Origin: Actinomycetota bacterium
GTDB lineage: Bacteria; Actinomycetota; Actinomycetes; S36-B12; UBA10799
DNA length: 5,873 bases
Assembly (NCBI GenBank): GCA_003452655.1
Contig: DMNR01000101.1
Coordinates: 278 to 6,150 of the forward strand
Reading direction: 5' to 3'
Under the pieces are notes generated by a model, which made no database searches, had not been told where the DNA came from, and worked only from the letters and a program-made list of their open reading frames with translations. Shown piece after piece: positions 5,150 through 5,873 of this stretch. Made by a program: the position numbers and the translations under genes. Numbering within the stretch: position 1 is the stretch's first letter; each line of letters opens with the position of its first letter.

Positions 5150-5166
5150 TACGAGTTGACGAGGTT
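5150..5166 (+). repeat. Second copy of the 17-bp repeat
   Basis: Exact copy of 4030-4046. To its right the similarity to the 40-bp repeat is lost within a few bases (GAGGTTCGCAGCG against GAGGTTGCCCAGCGG), so this is a partial or diverged third copy. Confidence 0.75.
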
Positions 5167-5296
5167 CGCAGCGTGCTCGGAATGCGGCGCAGAGGTTCCA
5201 AAGTGGCGTCGCCCACGAATGCGCCGGTGAGTCGACCGGCCGCAGCGTGTCACTCCCAATGGGTCTACCGTTCCGTAAGCCCTCGTCCATCCCTTG

Positions 5297-5302
5297 TACC
5301 GT
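5297..5302 (+). promoter_or_regulatory. Possible -10 box for a leaderless start at 5309
   Basis: TACCGT (TAnnnT) lies six bases before the ATG at 5309, and no ribosome binding site is present. This is the spacing expected for a leaderless actinobacterial transcript. No clear -35. Confidence 0.4.
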
Positions 5303-5308
5303 CTGGCC

Positions 5309-5671
5309 ATGTCGACCTGTGCCGTGTTCAGCGAGCTCGTTGCCGGGTCGTCGTGGATCCCCCCCAACTGGCGCGCAGACCCGGGGCGGGTCACACCGAA
5401 TGGCAACCCGGCACTCTTCCGATCGAACGCTCACGCCAACATGGCAATCCGGGTGCTGTACCTCGAGACCTGCGGGGAGGGATCTCGCGACGTGATCCGG
5501 GAGAGGTGCCTCAGGTACAACTCCGCGGACCTACGTGGCCCACGGGCACCACATGCAATCCGTCGTCGTACTGCACGAGCAGGGCGAGCTCACTCCCGCC
5601 GTCGAGGCATGGAATCGCATCGACCAAGAGGCCGTCGACACCGCATATCGAGCGGTGATCGGCGAGCGTGA
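5309..5671 (+). CDS. Uncharacterised protein, likely frame-shifted after about residue 75
   Basis: The ATG at 5309 opens 120 residues. The first 70 or so look real, with GC-ending codons: MSTCAVFSELVAGSSWIPPN, WRADPGRVTPNGNPALF, then AHANMAIRVLYLETCGEG and RDVIRERCLRYNSADL. After about position 5530 the frame becomes an arginine/histidine-rich string (RRRTARAGRAHSRRRG) typical of a shadow frame. The frame one base further on becomes clearly coding at the same point and runs off the window. Either one gene is broken here by a single-base change, or a second gene overlaps. Cysteines at 4, 55 and 67 do not fit the WhiB spacing. I do not recognise the family. Confidence 0.45.
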   Translation: MSTCAVFSELVAGSSWIPPNWRADPGRVTPNGNPALFRSNAHANMAIRVLYLETCGEGSRDVIRERCLRYNSADLRGPRAPHAIRRRTARAGRAHSRRRGMESHRPRGRRHRISSGDRRA

Positions 5672-5873
5672 AGAGCACCACTTGGGAGTGAGCCTGGCTC
5701 TGCATGCCCGGCGCCACTTCTGCCTGATCGACACGCCGACGGTATCGGCCGACAAGCAATCTCGAGATCGACCACTGCGCCCAGCGGACAACACCGCCGC
5801 CTGGGCCCGGTCGCCCGGAGGCATTTGCCGTGGCTGCGGCAGTCCCACCATTAGCCACGCTCAGCGGGCCGGG
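5553..5873 (+). CDS. Uncharacterised protein with CxxC motif, cut by the window end
   Basis: From the ATG at 5553, 107 codons stay open to the last base. It reads MQSVVVLHEQGELTPAVEAW, NRIDQEAVDTAYRAVIGERE, EHHLGVSLALHARRHFCLID and ends with GICRGCGSPTISHAQRAG. Codon third positions are strongly G/C and the first 60 residues look like alternating helices. CRGC at residues 92-95 may be the first half of a zinc ribbon whose second half lies beyond the window. The ATG has no ribosome binding site; the frame is open from 5496 with a GTG at 5535. It may therefore be the downstream part of the gene starting at 5309, displaced by one base. No family recognised. Confidence 0.55.
   Translation, partial: MQSVVVLHEQGELTPAVEAWNRIDQEAVDTAYRAVIGEREEHHLGVSLALHARRHFCLIDTPTVSADKQSRDRPLRPADNTAAWARSPGGICRGCGSPTISHAQRAG

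Larger units (their letters stand above)
4775..5308. other. Gene-poor stretch with coding scraps
   Basis: No convincing gene. Short, GC-ending, protein-like pieces appear in several frames but none joins into an ORF with a start signal. On the minus strand ALTAANPALDGIGDPMCWEP ends at a TAG at 4959. On the plus strand YELTRFAACSECGAEVPKWR runs from 5150 and starts right after a stop. The stretch also holds a CTAG palindrome (4902-4916), a 20-residue ORF (4835-4897) and the second copy of the 17-bp repeat (5150-5166). It reads like decayed accessory DNA. Confidence 0.5.

Noticed and set aside
5053..5434. Minus-strand ORFs of 117-118 residues
   Set aside because: Contain one protein-like piece (HAANLVNSYYALTQ), but most is Arg/Pro-rich and overlaps the plus-strand gene starting at 5309; no start signal.
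5309..5530. WhiB-type iron-sulfur regulator
   Set aside because: Cysteine spacing and the absence of a C-x2-C-x5-C pattern or GVWGG-like turn do not fit.
1..5873. CRISPR array
   Set aside because: No regularly spaced short repeats; the only repeats are the 40-bp pair and the 17-bp pair.

Overview
The window is GC-rich. Its genes use GTG and ATG starts and strongly GC-ending codons, and at least two starts sit 6-8 bases after a TAnnnT box, a layout typical of leaderless actinobacterial transcripts. I infer an actinobacterium (a Rhodococcus, Gordonia, Nocardia or Mycobacterium type host is plausible), but no gene here fixes the genus. It looks like an accessory region: one recognisable defence-type gene, an orphan excisionase-like regulator, a transposase scrap, direct repeats, several uncharacterised genes, and many short coding-like pieces broken by frame changes.

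Layout. At 38-823 (+) lies a complete DUF1883-TIR protein, the clearest gene in the window. It converges on a minus-strand block at 841-2188. That block holds an uncharacterised helical protein (1325-2188) whose coding signal slips by one base near 1380, returns to its first frame near 1275, and continues to about 968. A hidden 49-residue ORF follows at 841-990. Upstream of the block is a small MerR/excisionase-type helix-turn-helix protein (2394-2678, minus) with no integrase beside it. The stretch 2687-3161 (+) contains only short coding-like pieces in changing frames.

The middle is framed by two copies of a 40-bp direct repeat (3149-3188 and 4040-4079, 39/40 identical, same orientation, 891 bp apart). 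Between them is a single minus-strand gene of unknown function (3244-4029), so the unit resembles a one-gene cassette. Just beyond the right copy is a short relic of an IS256-family transposase (about 4096-4197). After it comes a gene for a small secreted protein with four cysteines (4340-4774, +), with a good promoter and ribosome binding site. The 17 bases at the left edge of the right repeat recur at 5150-5166. The stretch 4775-5308 has no convincing gene, but holds a CTAG-centred palindrome and a tiny ORF.

The right end has a putative leaderless gene (from 5309, +). Its coding signal passes near 5530 into another frame that stays open to the window edge (5553-5873) and ends with a CxxC motif. 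No operon-level system can be read with confidence. The TIR protein is the best functional lead, and the repeat-bounded gene and frame-broken genes are the main structural oddities.
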